A stretch of 64,000 nucleotides of DNA, from contig NZ_PEBS01000005.1 in NCBI RefSeq assembly GCF_002869965.1, positions 1 through 64,000 of the forward strand. The letters run 5' to 3'. Numbering within the stretch: position 1 is the stretch's first letter; the number at the start of each line of letters is the position of its first letter. This stretch comes from Janthinobacterium sp. ROICE36 (GTDB lineage Bacteria; Pseudomonadota; Gammaproteobacteria; Burkholderiales; Burkholderiaceae_D). This document shows, piece after piece, positions 16,385 to 26,300 of this stretch. The translations under genes and the position numbers were made by a program. Below the pieces are notes generated by a model. The model saw only the letters and a program-made list of their open reading frames with translations. It was not told where the DNA came from and ran no database searches.

Positions 16385-17553
16385 CAGTGCCGCTCCACCC
16401 ACCACAGGGCGCCCAGCGCCAGCAGCAGATACAGGGTGCTCGGCGCCACCGCCGTCAGGAAGGCTGGCCAGGTGCTGAGCAGCCCAAGATGGGAAAACAG
16501 GGTATTGACCAGCATGAAGCTCACGCCGATCATGATGCCGATGAAGATCTTCAGGCTGATGCCGCCGCTGCGCGTGTGCATGTAGGCGAACGGCAGCGCC
16601 AGCGCCATCAGCACGAAAATGGCCAGCGGATCGATCAGCTTTTTCCAGAAGGCGATGCGAAAACGCTCGGTCTCCTGCTTGTTCTCGGCCAGGTGGCGCG
16701 TGTACACGGCCAGTTCGCTGGCCGACATGCGCTCGGGATCGGAAGCCGACACTGTCAGGATCTTCGGCGTCACTTCGGACGTCATGTCCTTGCTGGCGCT
16801 CTGTACCGTGCGCACCAGGCTCGTTTCCTGTCCAAAGTAGTTCGCCAGCTTCGGTTCGAAGCCGGGCGAGGTCGTCGCGCTGTTCGAGAACGAGGTTTCC
16901 GTCACGTCGGTCAGGCGCCAGATATTATTGCCCTGATATGTCGCCCCCTTGGCCACGGTCAGGGTGCGCAAACGCATATCGGTATCAAATTCATACAGCT
17001 TGACGTTTTTCAGCTGGCCGTCCGGACGCGCTTCACCCACATTGAAAAAGCGCGAACCGGTGACGGTGCCCGTCAGGCCGTCGCTCTTGACCATGTCCTT
17101 GGTCCACAGGCCGGAGCGAAATTCGCTCGACACGGCCGCGCCGCGCGACGTCAGCTTGAGGCGTTCGGCCAGCGGCTCGGTGCGCGGCGTAATCAGTTCA
17201 CCGAAGATGAAGGTGATGACCACGAAGACGATACCGATGCGGAACAGGAAACCGGCCGCCATCGCCGTCGACATGCTCGATGCGCGCATGATGGTAAATT
17301 CGGAACTGGCCGCAAACTGCGCCATCGTGTAGATCGTGCCGATCAGCGCCGCGATCGGCATCACCTCGTACACATGCCCCGGCACCAGCACCAGCACATA
17401 CAGGAAGGCATACTGGATGGTATAGCCGTTGCGGCCCACCTTGGGCAGCTCGCCCGTCAGGTCGATGAAGGCTTGCAGTGCCAGGAAGGCCAGCAGCACG
17501 AACAGCACCGCCTGGAATATCGAGACCGCAAAATAGCGCTGTAGAATCTTCAT
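16384..17553 (-). CDS. lptG: LPS export ABC transporter permease LptG
   Basis: 389-aa inner-membrane permease of the LptB2FG extractor that feeds LPS into the LptC-A-D bridge. It has the YjgP/YjgQ layout: an N-terminal membrane block (YFAVSIFQAVLFVLLAFLALQAFIDL), a periplasmic beta-jellyroll in the middle (about 130-260), and three C-terminal membrane segments (LAIFVLMALALPFAYMHTRSGG..., FLTAVAPSTLYLLLALGALWWVE). It overlaps lptF by 4 nt (ATGA) and cbiX by 1 nt. Confidence 0.95.
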   Translation of the reverse strand: MKILQRYFAVSIFQAVLFVLLAFLALQAFIDLTGELPKVGRNGYTIQYAFLYVLVLVPGHVYEVMPIAALIGTIYTMAQFAASSEFTIMRASSMSTAMAAGFLFRIGIVFVVITFIFGELITPRTEPLAERLKLTSRGAAVSSEFRSGLWTKDMVKSDGLTGTVTGSRFFNVGEARPDGQLKNVKLYEFDTDMRLRTLTVAKGATYQGNNIWRLTDVTETSFSNSATTSPGFEPKLANYFGQETSLVRTVQSASKDMTSEVTPKILTVSASDPERMSASELAVYTRHLAENKQETERFRIAFWKKLIDPLAIFVLMALALPFAYMHTRSGGISLKIFIGIMIGVSFMLVNTLFSHLGLLSTWPAFLTAVAPSTLYLLLALGALWWVERH

Positions 17554-18695
17554 TTCGATGCCGCTTTACTTGGTTTGCCGGCGCGGCGCGCGCGCTTGAA
17601 GGACGCCAGCAGGACCAGCGGATGATAGCGGTGATTCACATTCAGGCGCCACGCAAACAGCGCCACCACGGCCAGCGCCGCCAGCAGGTGCAGCGGCCAC
17701 CAGGCCAGGCCGAATGTCAAACGCCCCTGTTTCACGCTCGCTTCGACGACCTTGATCAGGTTGCTATATGTAAAGAAAATCAGCAGGGCCACGATCAGGT
17801 TGGCCGAACTGCCGGCACGCGGATTGACGAAGCCCAGCGGAATGGCCAGCAGGATCAGCATCAAGGCGATCAGCGGCGCACTGACGCGCCACAGCAATTC
17901 GGCCATGGTGTAGGGATTCGGCTCGGCGACCAGCGCCATGGTGCTCATGGCGCGCACGCCCAGTTCCGCGCCCAGTTCCTGCTGCTTGCTCTCGATGCGC
18001 ATGATGTACTGCTCGAATTCCATGGTCTGGAAGTCCGCCTGCGTCGGCACGCCCTGGTAGCGGCGGCCGCTCTTGAGCACCAGGAAGCGTTCACCCTTGG
18101 CGTCGGTATTGATCACGCCTTCTTTGGCGACGACGACGACGGCGCTGCCTTTTTCATCGACGGTATTGACGAAGACGTTCTGCACCACATTCTTCTCGCC
18201 GCTGACACCCTCGACGAAGAAAATGCGGTTGCTGCCGGCCGATTCGCGGAACTGGCCCGGCGTGACTTTTTGCAGGTCTTCGCGCTTTTCAAAGCGCGCC
18301 ACGTATTCATCGCTTTTCTTTTGCGCCCACGGCGTGGCGTACAGGCTCAGAACGCCGGTGGCCAGCACCAGCGGCAGACCGAAGCTCAGGACCGGCCAGA
18401 TCCAGCGCGACAGGCTCAGGCCGGAAGCGAACCACACCACCATCTCCGATTCCCTGTAGCTGCGGGTAACGACCATCAGCACCGAAATGAAACCGGTGAG
18501 GATGATGATGGTGGGTAGCTGCATCAGGGCGGAAAAAACCATCAGCGACATGACGTCGGCCGACGCAATCTTGCCGCCCGCCGCCTTGCCGAGAATGCCG
18601 ATCAGCATCCAGGTGAGCAGGATGCTGAACAAAACAGTGAAGGTGGCCCCGGCGGCACTAGCCAATTCACGTCGAAGGGCGCGTTGAAAGATCAT
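17550..18695 (-). CDS. lptF: LPS export ABC transporter permease LptF
   Basis: 381-aa partner of LptG in the LPS transporter. N-terminal MIFQRALRRELASAAGATF is the classical LptF start. Membrane segments follow (LMQLPTIIILTGFISVLMVV), with the conserved SYRESEMVVWFASGLS loop, a periplasmic jellyroll (about 140-260, FFVEGVSGEKNVVQNVFV) and a C-terminal membrane block. First gene of the lptF-lptG-cbiX-Stealth unit, divergent from pepA; the lptFG-pepA divergent order is common in proteobacteria. Confidence 0.95.
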   Translation of the reverse strand: MIFQRALRRELASAAGATFTVLFSILLTWMLIGILGKAAGGKIASADVMSLMVFSALMQLPTIIILTGFISVLMVVTRSYRESEMVVWFASGLSLSRWIWPVLSFGLPLVLATGVLSLYATPWAQKKSDEYVARFEKREDLQKVTPGQFRESAGSNRIFFVEGVSGEKNVVQNVFVNTVDEKGSAVVVVAKEGVINTDAKGERFLVLKSGRRYQGVPTQADFQTMEFEQYIMRIESKQQELGAELGVRAMSTMALVAEPNPYTMAELLWRVSAPLIALMLILLAIPLGFVNPRAGSSANLIVALLIFFTYSNLIKVVEASVKQGRLTFGLAWWPLHLLAALAVVALFAWRLNVNHRYHPLVLLASFKRARRAGKPSKAASK

Positions 18696-18762
18696 TCGGA
18701 GTTTATAATTCGGGTCAGTTAGTTGAGTAACACGTTACTAGTAAATGAAAACGGAGAACCAA
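18696..18762. promoter_or_regulatory. divergent lptF/pepA promoter region
   Basis: Only 67 bp separate the two starts. TATAAT occurs on the plus strand at 18704-18709, and TATAAA on the minus strand at 18702-18707, so divergent -10 elements may overlap. Convincing -35 boxes are not visible. Inference only. Confidence 0.35.
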
Positions 18763-20256
18763 ATGGACTTTAGCATAAAAGCATTCGATACCAAGAGCAC
18801 CCTCGGCACGGCCAAAAGCGGATGCATCGCGGTTGCGGTATTCGAAAACAAAAAACTGTCGCCAGCGGCAAAATCGCTGGACAGCAAGGGTGCGATTTCG
18901 GCTGCGCTGAAGTCCGGCGACATCAGCGGCAAGCCTGGCAGCACCTTGCTGCTGCGCGCAGTCGATGGCGTCGCCGCCGAACGTGTTCTGCTGGTAGGCA
19001 TGGGCAGCGATGAAACTGTCAGCGAAAAAAGCTTCGCTACCGGTGTACAAGCGGCCCTCAAGGCTTTCGGCTCGCTGGGCACTGCGGACGCCATTATCGC
19101 ATTACCGCTGACGGAAGTGAAAGAGCGCGACGTAAATTGGGCAATCCGTTGCGTGGTGCAGGCCGCACATGACGGCGAATACCGCTGCGACTCGCAAAAA
19201 AGCAAAAAAGATCCGGCGCCAGCAGGCGTGCGCAAGATCGCCCTGGCGGCTCCAGCAACGGCAGCCACGCGCGGCGCGCTGGCGCAAGCCATCGCCATTG
19301 CCAATGGCTCCGACCTGACGCGCAAGCTGGGCGACCTGCCGGCGAACGTCGCCAATCCGACCTACCTGGCCAACACGGCCAAGCAGCTGGCCAAGGATTA
19401 CAAGTTCGAAGTCGAAATCCTGGATCGCAAACAGCTCGAAGCGCTGAAAATGGGCAGCTTCCTGTCCGTCACCAACGGCAGCGAGCAACCGCCGAAATTC
19501 ATCGTCCTGAAACACATGGGCGGCAAGGCCAAGGATGCGCCAGTGGTCCTGGTCGGCAAGGGCATCACCTTCGACACGGGCGGCATTTCGATCAAGGCCG
19601 GTCCTGGCATGGATGAAATGAAGTACGACATGTGCGGCGCCGCCTCGGTACTGGGCACTTTCCGCGCCATCGGCGAAATGAATCTGAAGCTGAACGTCAT
19701 CGGCGTCATCGCCGCCTGCGAAAACATGCCGTCGGGCCGCGCCACCAAGCCGGGCGACATCGTCACCTCGATGAACGGCCTGACTATCGAAGTGCTGAAC
19801 ACCGACGCCGAAGGCCGTCTGGTGCTGTGCGACGCGCTCACCTACGCCGAACGCTTCAAGCCGGCAGCCGTGGTCGATATCGCCACCCTGACGGGCGCTT
19901 GCGTGGTCGCCCTGGGCCACCACAACAGCGGCCTGTTTACGCGCAGCGATGCGGCGCATGACCAGCTGGCCAATGAATTGCTGGCAGCGGGCAAACAGTC
20001 CAGCGACACGGCATGGCGCATGCCGATCGAAGAGGCGTACAACGAGCAGTTGAAGTCGAACTTCGCCGATCTGGCCAACATCGGCACGCCAGGCGGCGGC
20101 TCGGTCACGGCAGCGGCGTTCCTGGAAAACTTCACCAAGAAGTACACCTGGGCGCATCTGGACATCGCCGGCACGGCATGGAAATCGGGCGGCGCAAAAG
20201 GCGCGACCGGTCGTCCCGTCCCCCTGCTGACGACGTTCCTCATCAACCGCGTATAA
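18763..20256 (+). CDS. pepA: leucyl aminopeptidase (M17)
   Basis: 497-aa cytosolic dimetal aminopeptidase of the PepA/LAP family. The C-terminal catalytic domain carries [29 protein letters not shown] and [14 protein letters not shown], which contain the metal-binding and catalytic residues. PepA homologues hexamerise and in E. coli also bind DNA. ATG 18763 is chosen because GGAGA lies at the right distance; an ATG 18 nt upstream would add six residues without support. Confidence 0.95.
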   Translation: MDFSIKAFDTKSTLGTAKSGCIAVAVFENKKLSPAAKSLDSKGAISAALKSGDISGKPGSTLLLRAVDGVAAERVLLVGMGSDETVSEKSFATGVQAALKAFGSLGTADAIIALPLTEVKERDVNWAIRCVVQAAHDGEYRCDSQKSKKDPAPAGVRKIALAAPATAATRGALAQAIAIANGSDLTRKLGDLPANVANPTYLANTAKQLAKDYKFEVEILDRKQLEALKMGSFLSVTNGSEQPPKFIVLKHMGGKAKDAPVVLVGKGITFDTGGISIKAGPGMDEMKYDMCGAASVLGTFRAIGEMNLKLNVIGVIAACENMPSGRATKPGDIVTSMNGLTIEVLNTDAEGRLVLCDALTYAERFKPAAVVDIATLTGACVVALGHHNSGLFTRSDAAHDQLANELLAAGKQSSDTAWRMPIEEAYNEQLKSNFADLANIGTPGGGSVTAAAFLENFTKKYTWAHLDIAGTAWKSGGAKGATGRPVPLLTTFLINRV

Positions 20257-20301
20257 GTTAACGCCTGCCGGTAGCGCCTGCGCTATCGGCATCGCGAAGC
20301 A

Positions 20302-20338
20302 AAAAAACCGCCATGGTCGCAAGACCTGGCGGTTTTTT
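20302..20338. terminator. bidirectional intrinsic terminator after pepA
   Basis: AAAACCGCCA...TGGCGGTTTT forms a long stem interrupted by a small asymmetry, with inner GGTC-GCAA-GACC hairpin, flanked by A and T runs. It lies between the convergent pepA and lipoprotein genes and can serve both. Confidence 0.85.
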
Positions 20339-20355
20339 CATGCGTGGCGTATGCC

Positions 20356-20883
20356 TCAGTAGACGACGGGAGTGGGCAAAGGAGATGGCGCCACCTTCGG
20401 CTGCACCACCGTCACGGGCACGGCGGCCGGGGGCTGTTTTACAGCGACGGGCGTGGGAGGCGGCGCTAGGCGCGCCGGGTCCTGCATGACGATGGTCAAA
20501 ATCGACGGGTAGTCAAAGCCCGCACCCGTGTTGCGGTCGACGAAATAGCCGACTCCCAGGGTCAGGATGACATTGCCCCAGATGCTGCCATTGAGTTTGG
20601 GATCGATGTGGTCGTCCGTTGCGATGGCGGGCGAACCGTGCTTCCGGCAATCGACTGTCAAAGGCTCCTGGCTCTTGCGGATGGTGATGCGCCCCGGCGT
20701 GGTAACAAACCACTTGCCCACGTCGTTGCTGAGGATGCAGCCGGCGCCGTTCAGCTCGCGGTTATCCTGTATGGTTTGCACCAGCACCATCTGCTCGGTG
20801 TTGCCAGTCAACGTGGCGCAGCCGCCCAGGCCAAACAGCAGCAGCGTCCTGGCGGCAAGGGCGACAGACGATGGCACGTGCAT
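20356..20883 (-). CDS. putative lipoprotein
   Basis: 175-aa precursor with a lipoprotein signal (LLLFGLGGCATLTG, lipid on the Cys at about residue 21). The mature part has ELNGAGCILSNDVGKWFVTTPG and VDCRKHGSPAIA, followed by a glycine-rich hydrophobic stretch (IWGNVILTLGVGYFVDRNTGAGFDYP). This resembles small envelope lipoproteins of unknown role. The last 45 residues are Pro/Val/Ala rich and probably disordered. It is 11 nt downstream of creA in the same direction, so probably cotranscribed. No function can be assigned. Confidence 0.75.
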   Translation of the reverse strand: MHVPSSVALAARTLLLFGLGGCATLTGNTEQMVLVQTIQDNRELNGAGCILSNDVGKWFVTTPGRITIRKSQEPLTVDCRKHGSPAIATDDHIDPKLNGSIWGNVILTLGVGYFVDRNTGAGFDYPSILTIVMQDPARLAPPPTPVAVKQPPAAVPVTVVQPKVAPSPLPTPVVY

Positions 20884-20894
20884 GGCTGGCTCGC

Positions 20895-21365
20895 TTAACG
20901 GACGGGAATCGGCTGGTCGCCGGGCACGGCGACGGCGGTAACGCTGTTTTTCGGACTGCCCTCGATCAGGCGGTCGGAATACACGAGGTAGACCAGCGCA
21001 TTGCGCTTGCTGTCGACCATGCGCACCACGCGCACATGCTTGAAGAAGATCGAGGCACGCTCGGTAAACACTTCTTCCTGGCGCGGCAGCTTGCCTTTGA
21101 ATTGCAGCGGCCCCACCTGGCGGCAAGCCACAGCAGCATCGGACTTGTCTTCGGCCAGGCCGACAGCGCCCTTGATGCCGCCCGTCTTGGCGCGCGACAG
21201 GTAGCAACTGACGCCGGCGACACGGGGATCGTCGTAGGCTTCGACGACGATCTTGTGGTCAGGGCCGATCAGTTTGAACACCGTGTCGACCGAACCGATG
21301 GTTTCGGCATGCACCGCAGTGCAGGCAAAGCCCAGCACCAAAGCGGCAGGCAGCAATTGACGCAT
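20895..21365 (-). CDS. creA: CreA family protein
   Basis: 156-aa exported protein. Signal peptide [20 protein letters not shown], then the CreA core [39 protein letters not shown] and [22 protein letters not shown]. CreA is conserved in proteobacteria but has no known activity; in E. coli it neighbours creBCD, which are absent here. It lies in a short operon with two upstream small genes and a downstream lipoprotein. Confidence 0.9.
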   Translation of the reverse strand: MRQLLPAALVLGFACTAVHAETIGSVDTVFKLIGPDHKIVVEAYDDPRVAGVSCYLSRAKTGGIKGAVGLAEDKSDAAVACRQVGPLQFKGKLPRQEEVFTERASIFFKHVRVVRMVDSKRNALVYLVYSDRLIEGSPKNSVTAVAVPGDQPIPVR

Positions 21366-21397
21366 GAAATAATCCCGGGCACGCACGTAGGCGGCCA

Positions 21398-21586
21398 TCA
21401 GTTGATGGGAGCGAAACGCTGGACCATGACGCCTTCGACTTCGATCAGTTGAAAGAACACGTCTTTCGGTCGGGTCCAGATGGAACCGTCCGCAGCGCGA
21501 TACACGATCATCGGCGTCAGATCCGATTCCAGCGTGGCTTCGCACACCAGTTCATAAATGCCGCCCTTGTAGTGCCGATAACGCAT
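21398..21586 (-). CDS. DUF1653 small protein
   Basis: 62-aa protein of the DUF1653 family: [40 protein letters not shown]. Small conserved protein of unknown function, possibly an SH3-like beta fold. The ATG at 21586 is preferred over the ATG six bases earlier because AGGGG is then 6 nt away rather than abutting the codon. Confidence 0.82.
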   Translation of the reverse strand: MRYRHYKGGIYELVCEATLESDLTPMIVYRAADGSIWTRPKDVFFQLIEVEGVMVQRFAPIN

Positions 21587-21596
21587 CGCCATCCCC

Positions 21597-21968
21597 TCAA
21601 GCCGTTGAATCTTCGCTCTTGTCGTCGGCCAGTGCCTTCTGCTTCATCTTCAGGCCCTGGATCACTTTCAGTATGCCTTCCATGCCGGCAGCGCCATCGG
21701 CGCCGCCGAAGGCGTCGAGCACTTCATTGAGCACCTTGTTGCGCACGATCGCTTCATCGGAGGATATTTCCAGCGCGCGCTGGGCTTTCGCCGCCTTTTC
21801 GGCCGCGCTCACGCGCGGCTTGGCCGCCGTCTTGCCATGCGTCAGAGCTGCCTGCCAGATAACCCAGCGGCGCTGGGTCTCGAAAATCAGGTACTCATCC
21901 GGTTTGTCTTCTCTTCGCCGCACAATGTGGCCGTCACGCTGCGCCCACGCTTCAAATGCAGTTCGCAT
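21597..21968 (-). CDS. hypothetical protein
   Basis: 123-aa soluble, Lys/Ala-rich protein. The N-terminal 45 residues (MRTAFEAWAQRDGH, YLIFETQRRWVIWQAAL) look like the short folded module often found in phage or single-copy bacterial hypotheticals. The middle is helical and charged (AAEKAAKAQRALEI). I do not recognise a named family. GGAAGAAA precedes the ATG. It is the first gene of the four-gene minus-strand unit ending at 20356. Confidence 0.6.
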   Translation of the reverse strand: MRTAFEAWAQRDGHIVRRREDKPDEYLIFETQRRWVIWQAALTHGKTAAKPRVSAAEKAAKAQRALEISSDEAIVRNKVLNEVLDAFGGADGAAGMEGILKVIQGLKMKQKALADDKSEDSTA

Positions 21969-22539
21969 TTTCTTCCTTTGCAAATGCTACGCGCAAGTCT
22001 CACTATTAAAACTGCAACATTTCAAAATAGTACCATCTATTGATGTCGCAAAACAGTCTCATAGATATAGTACTGCAATTTATATAACAAGTCTGGCGGC
22101 GCCAAGAACGGAATTGACGCTCCGCCCCGGGCACAGTGGTCATGTAATCGGAATAGCAATTACAACTAATTACAACTGCTTCCTGTTCGGTTCTTAACTT
22201 GGCTGTCACAAAGCCGTGTGACACAGTTGTTACATTGTGCCATTTTAGTAGTTTTTATCGCGTTTTAGCGAGAAACTTTACACCTTAGTGCCGTTAAATG
22301 GCGAGACGCAGCCTGCCACGCCAGCCACTTATGCGAAATCAAACATAGGGATTGATCAATCATACACAAAAACATAATATTCATGCGCCACGATTGGTTA
22401 AATATAAATACTTTATTAACACTCCTTTTCCCTGCAAGAAAATAAAGCATATGCTCGGCAAGCGGGGAGCAGGACGCCGGCGACACGCATGCGGTAAGAT
22501 TCGCGCCTATCGCCACCTATTCAAGCAAGGAATTTTCCC
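21969..22539. other. AT-rich intergenic region with two dyads
   Basis: About 570 bp without a believable gene, noticeably more AT-rich than its surroundings. It contains an interrupted dyad, AGTAC (22029-22033) and ATCTAT (22035-22040) pairing with ATAGAT (22061-22066) and GTACT (22070-22074). It also contains a perfect 20-bp dyad TGTCACA-N6-TGTGACA at 22204-22223. It probably holds divergent promoters for the minus-strand operon and xth, but no clear -35/-10 pair stood out. Confidence 0.55.
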
Positions 22540-23304
22540 ATGAAACTCGCCACCTGGAACGTCAACTCGCTCAAAGTGCGCCTGCCGCAAGTGCTGCAGT
22601 GGCTGACAGACAACCCGGTCGACATACTCTGCCTGCAAGAGACCAAGCTCACGGATGACAAATTCCCCGTCGCCGAGATCGAGGCGGCCGGCTACCAGGT
22701 AGTCTTCAGCGGCCAGAAGACCTACAACGGCGTGGCCATCCTGTCGAAGCTGCCGATCACCGACGTGGTGAAGAACAATCCCCGCTATGAAGATGCGCAG
22801 CAGCGCATCCTGGCCGCCACCATAGGCGGCGTGCGCGTCGTCTGCGCCTACGTGCCGAACGGTCAGAGCGTCGACTCGGACAAGTACGAATACAAGCTCG
22901 GCTGGCTGTCCGCCCTGCACGACTGGCTGGCCGAAGAAGCGCTGCAGCACCCGCAACTGGCCGTCGTGGGCGACTACAATATCGCGCCCGACGACCGCGA
23001 CGTGCACGATCCTGTCGCCTGGGCCGGCCAGGTGCTGGTCTCGGACAAGGAACGCGCCGCCCTGCAGCGCTTGTTCGACATCGGCCTGACGGACGCCTTC
23101 CGCCTGTTCGAGCAGGCGGAAAAATCGTTCAGCTGGTGGGATTACCGCCAACTGGGCTTCCGCCTGAACAAAGGCTTGCGCATCGACCATATCCTGCTCT
23201 CGCCAGCCCTGGCGGCACGCTGCACGGCCTGCGTGATCGATCGCGTACCCCGCAAGTGGGAACAGCCGTCCGATCATGCGCCCGTCATCGCCACCATCGA
23301 CTAA
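22540..23304 (+). CDS. xth: exodeoxyribonuclease III
   Basis: 254-aa AP endonuclease/3' exonuclease of the EEP fold acting in base excision repair. Motifs: KLATWNVNSLKVRLPQ, CLQETKLTDDKFP (catalytic Glu), AYVPNGQSVDSDKYEYKL, VVGDYNIAPDDRDVHDP (Asp/Asn), FSWWDYR and the terminal SDHAPVI (catalytic His). SD AAGGAA. It overlaps the convergent GGDEF-EAL gene by 4 nt in a shared CTAA. Confidence 0.95.
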   Translation: MKLATWNVNSLKVRLPQVLQWLTDNPVDILCLQETKLTDDKFPVAEIEAAGYQVVFSGQKTYNGVAILSKLPITDVVKNNPRYEDAQQRILAATIGGVRVVCAYVPNGQSVDSDKYEYKLGWLSALHDWLAEEALQHPQLAVVGDYNIAPDDRDVHDPVAWAGQVLVSDKERAALQRLFDIGLTDAFRLFEQAEKSFSWWDYRQLGFRLNKGLRIDHILLSPALAARCTACVIDRVPRKWEQPSDHAPVIATID

Positions 23305-26300
23305 GCAGGCAACCGTTCCAGCAGCGATTGCGCATTTGCAGCTGGTACCGGCGCGGAAAACAGATAGCCCTGCGCATAGCGGCAGCCGTTCGCCTGCAGC
23401 AGGGCGAACTGCTCTTCCGTCTCCACCCCCTCGGCCACGGTCGACAATTGCAGGCTGTCGGCCAGCGCGATGATGGCCGCCACGATGGCGCGGTCTTCCG
23501 CGCTGTGTTCCAGGTCCTTGACGAAGGCACGGTCGATCTTGACCTTTTTCACGGGGAAGCGCTTCAGGTAGGCCAGGCTGGAATAGCCGGTGCCGAAATC
23601 GTCGATCGACAGGCGCAGGCCCATGCCATTGATCTGCCGCAAAATCTCCAGGGTATGCTCGCCGTGCTGCATCAGCGCCGTCTCGGTGATTTCGAATTCC
23701 AGCAGCACCGGATCGATGCCCGTTTCACGCACCACGGCGCCGATCGCCGCCACCAGGCCCTTGTGCATGAACTGGCGCGGCGACAGGTTCACCGCCAAGG
23801 GCACGGGCTGCAAGCCCTGGCGCTGCCAGGCCATGCTTTGCTCGCACGCCTTGCGCATGACCCATTCGCCCACCGGTACGATCAAGCCGTTTTCCTCCAT
23901 GATGGGAATGAAGCGGTCAGGCAGCACCAGGCCATGGCCGGGACGGCGCCAGCGCAGCAGCACTTCCATGCCATGCAGGCGGCGCGTGGCGATATCGATG
24001 ATGGGCTGGTAAAACAGTTCGAACTGCTGCAGCGCCAGCGCCGTGCGCAAGCTGCTTTCCAGGTCGAAGTGCAGGGCCGCCGCCTGGTTCATCGTCTGCG
24101 TGAAGAACTGATAATTATTGCGGCCACTGCCTTTGGCGTGGTACATGGCCGCATCGGCATGGCGCATCAGCGTGTCGACATCGCCGCCATCGTCCGGATA
24201 CACGCAGATGCCGATCGACGGCGTGACGTGCAGCACATGGCCATCGAGCGGGAAGGCGGGCGTCAGTGCCTCGATGATCTTCTCGGCCACGCGCGACGCT
24301 TCGTCGGTGTCGCGAATGCCGGGCACCAGCACGACGAATTCATCGCCGCCCAAACGCGCCACCGTGTCGCTGGCGCGCACCGCGCGACAGAGCCGGCCGG
24401 CCACTTCCTTGAGCAGCAAATCGCCCGTCATGTGGCCCAGCGAATCGTTGATGGTCTTGAAGCGGTCCAGATCGATGAACATCACGGCCAGCTTGCGCCC
24501 GGAGCGCTGCGAGGACAGCATGGCCCGCTCCAGGCGGTCCGACAGCAGCGCGCGGTTCGGCAAGCCCGTCAGGTTGTCGTGGTAGGCCATGTGATGCACC
24601 CGCGCCTCGGCCTGGCGCCGCTCGGCGATCTCGCCCTGCAGCAGCAAATTGGCGCCGGCCAGTTCGGCCGTGCGCTCGTGCACGCGCAGTTCCAGTTCGT
24701 CGCGCGCACGGCGCACAGCCTCGGCCGCCTCGCGGCGCGCCGTCACGTCATCGACCAGCCACACGGAACGACCATGCACATGCGCCAGGTCAAACGGCCG
24801 GCCGGACAGGCGCGCCCAGAAGCGGCTGCCATCCTTGCGCACCAGCTGGTATTCCGACATGTGCACGCGGCCCGCGCCAAAATCGCGCGCCGTCTCGCCG
24901 CGCGCCGCTTTCCACGCCGCCGCGTCAGGATACAGGGCCTGCACCGACAGGCCGTTGATCTCGCCGGGGCCATAGCCGAAAAGCTCTTCCATCTTGCTAT
25001 TGGCACGCAAATTGTAGCCGTCCTCCACCACCGAGATGCCCAGCACGGCGCTGTCGAGGATGGCCTGGTTTTCCAGCAGCGCATTGCGCAAGGATTCTTC
25101 GGCGCGCTTCGCTTCCGTGCGGTCCTCGATGATCCAGATGGTGCCTGCAGCGGGATCGTCCGGATTGACCACATAGGCGATCAGCTGCGCCCACAAGGTG
25201 CTGCCGTCGCGGCGCATCATTTCCACTTCCGTCTGGAACGGCTTGGCCACCGACAGGAAGGGGAAGGCTGCCGCGCCCAGCAACTCGTAGGACTGCTGCG
25301 ACACGTACAGCGCGCGCCCGGGCAGGCCCAGCGCCTCGTCGCCGCGGTAGCCGAACATCGCGGCAAAGCCCAGGTTGTAGCGCGTGATCAGGCGGTTCTT
25401 GGTATACAAGATGCTCACCGAGGCATTCGTCATGATGGCCGCCACTTCCATCTGCGCCTGGCGACTGTCCGTGACGTCTTCGATTATCCAGATGGTGCCC
25501 TGTTCGTTGTGCGTCTGGTCGACGGCCTTGGCCCGAATGCGACACCAGAACAGGCTGCCATCGCGGCGGCGGAACAGCACTTCATCCTGCTCATACGGCA
25601 AACCCTGCCCCAGCAGTGGCGTGGCTTGCATGCCAAACTCTGCGTAGGCAGCAGGCGAGGGAAACAGCTCGGCAGCGGGCAAGCCCGTCATCTCTTCCTG
25701 CGCGTAGCCGAACATTTCGGCGAAGCGGGGATTGCAACGCAAGACCAGGCGCGAACGAGAAAACAGGATGCCAACGGACGCATTGTCGAGGATGGCCTGC
25801 TGCTCCAGCATCAGCTGGCGCGTGGCTTCCTCGGCCGCCTTCTGCGCGCTGCGGTCGTCAAAGAGCCAGATCGTGTCGCGCAGCCCGCGGTCGGTCTGGC
25901 TCTCGGGGTTCAGTACATAACCATACGCCAGCGCCCAGAAAGTGGAGCCGTCGCGGCGGCGCATCTCCATCTCGCCCTGGAACGGCTGGCCGCGCCGCAG
26001 CAGGGGCGACGCTTGCCGCACCACGTTTTCATACGCCGCGCGCGACGGGTACAGGTCTGCGACAGCCAGGCCCACGCCGCTGTCGCCATCAAAGCCGAAG
26101 CATTCTGCAAAGCGGCGGTTGTAGCGCAGCACACCCTTGTCGCGCTGAAAACCGATGGCCAGCGGCGCGTTGTCCATCACGGCCTGCATTTCCAGCATGG
26201 CGCGGCGCAGCTGGTCTTCATCGCGCCGATGGTCGCTGATATCTTCGATAATCCATACCGTGCCGTCATGCGTATTCAAGGGATCGACGGCGCGCCCGTG

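Noticed and set aside
22265..22516. Short minus-strand frame in the AT-rich gap
   Set aside because: No start signal, no recognisable sequence; the gap is better explained as regulatory.
24001..24120. EAL domain considered inactive because the motif reads EVL
   Set aside because: The catalytic pattern is ExLxR, which EVLLR satisfies, and the other metal and loop motifs are present.
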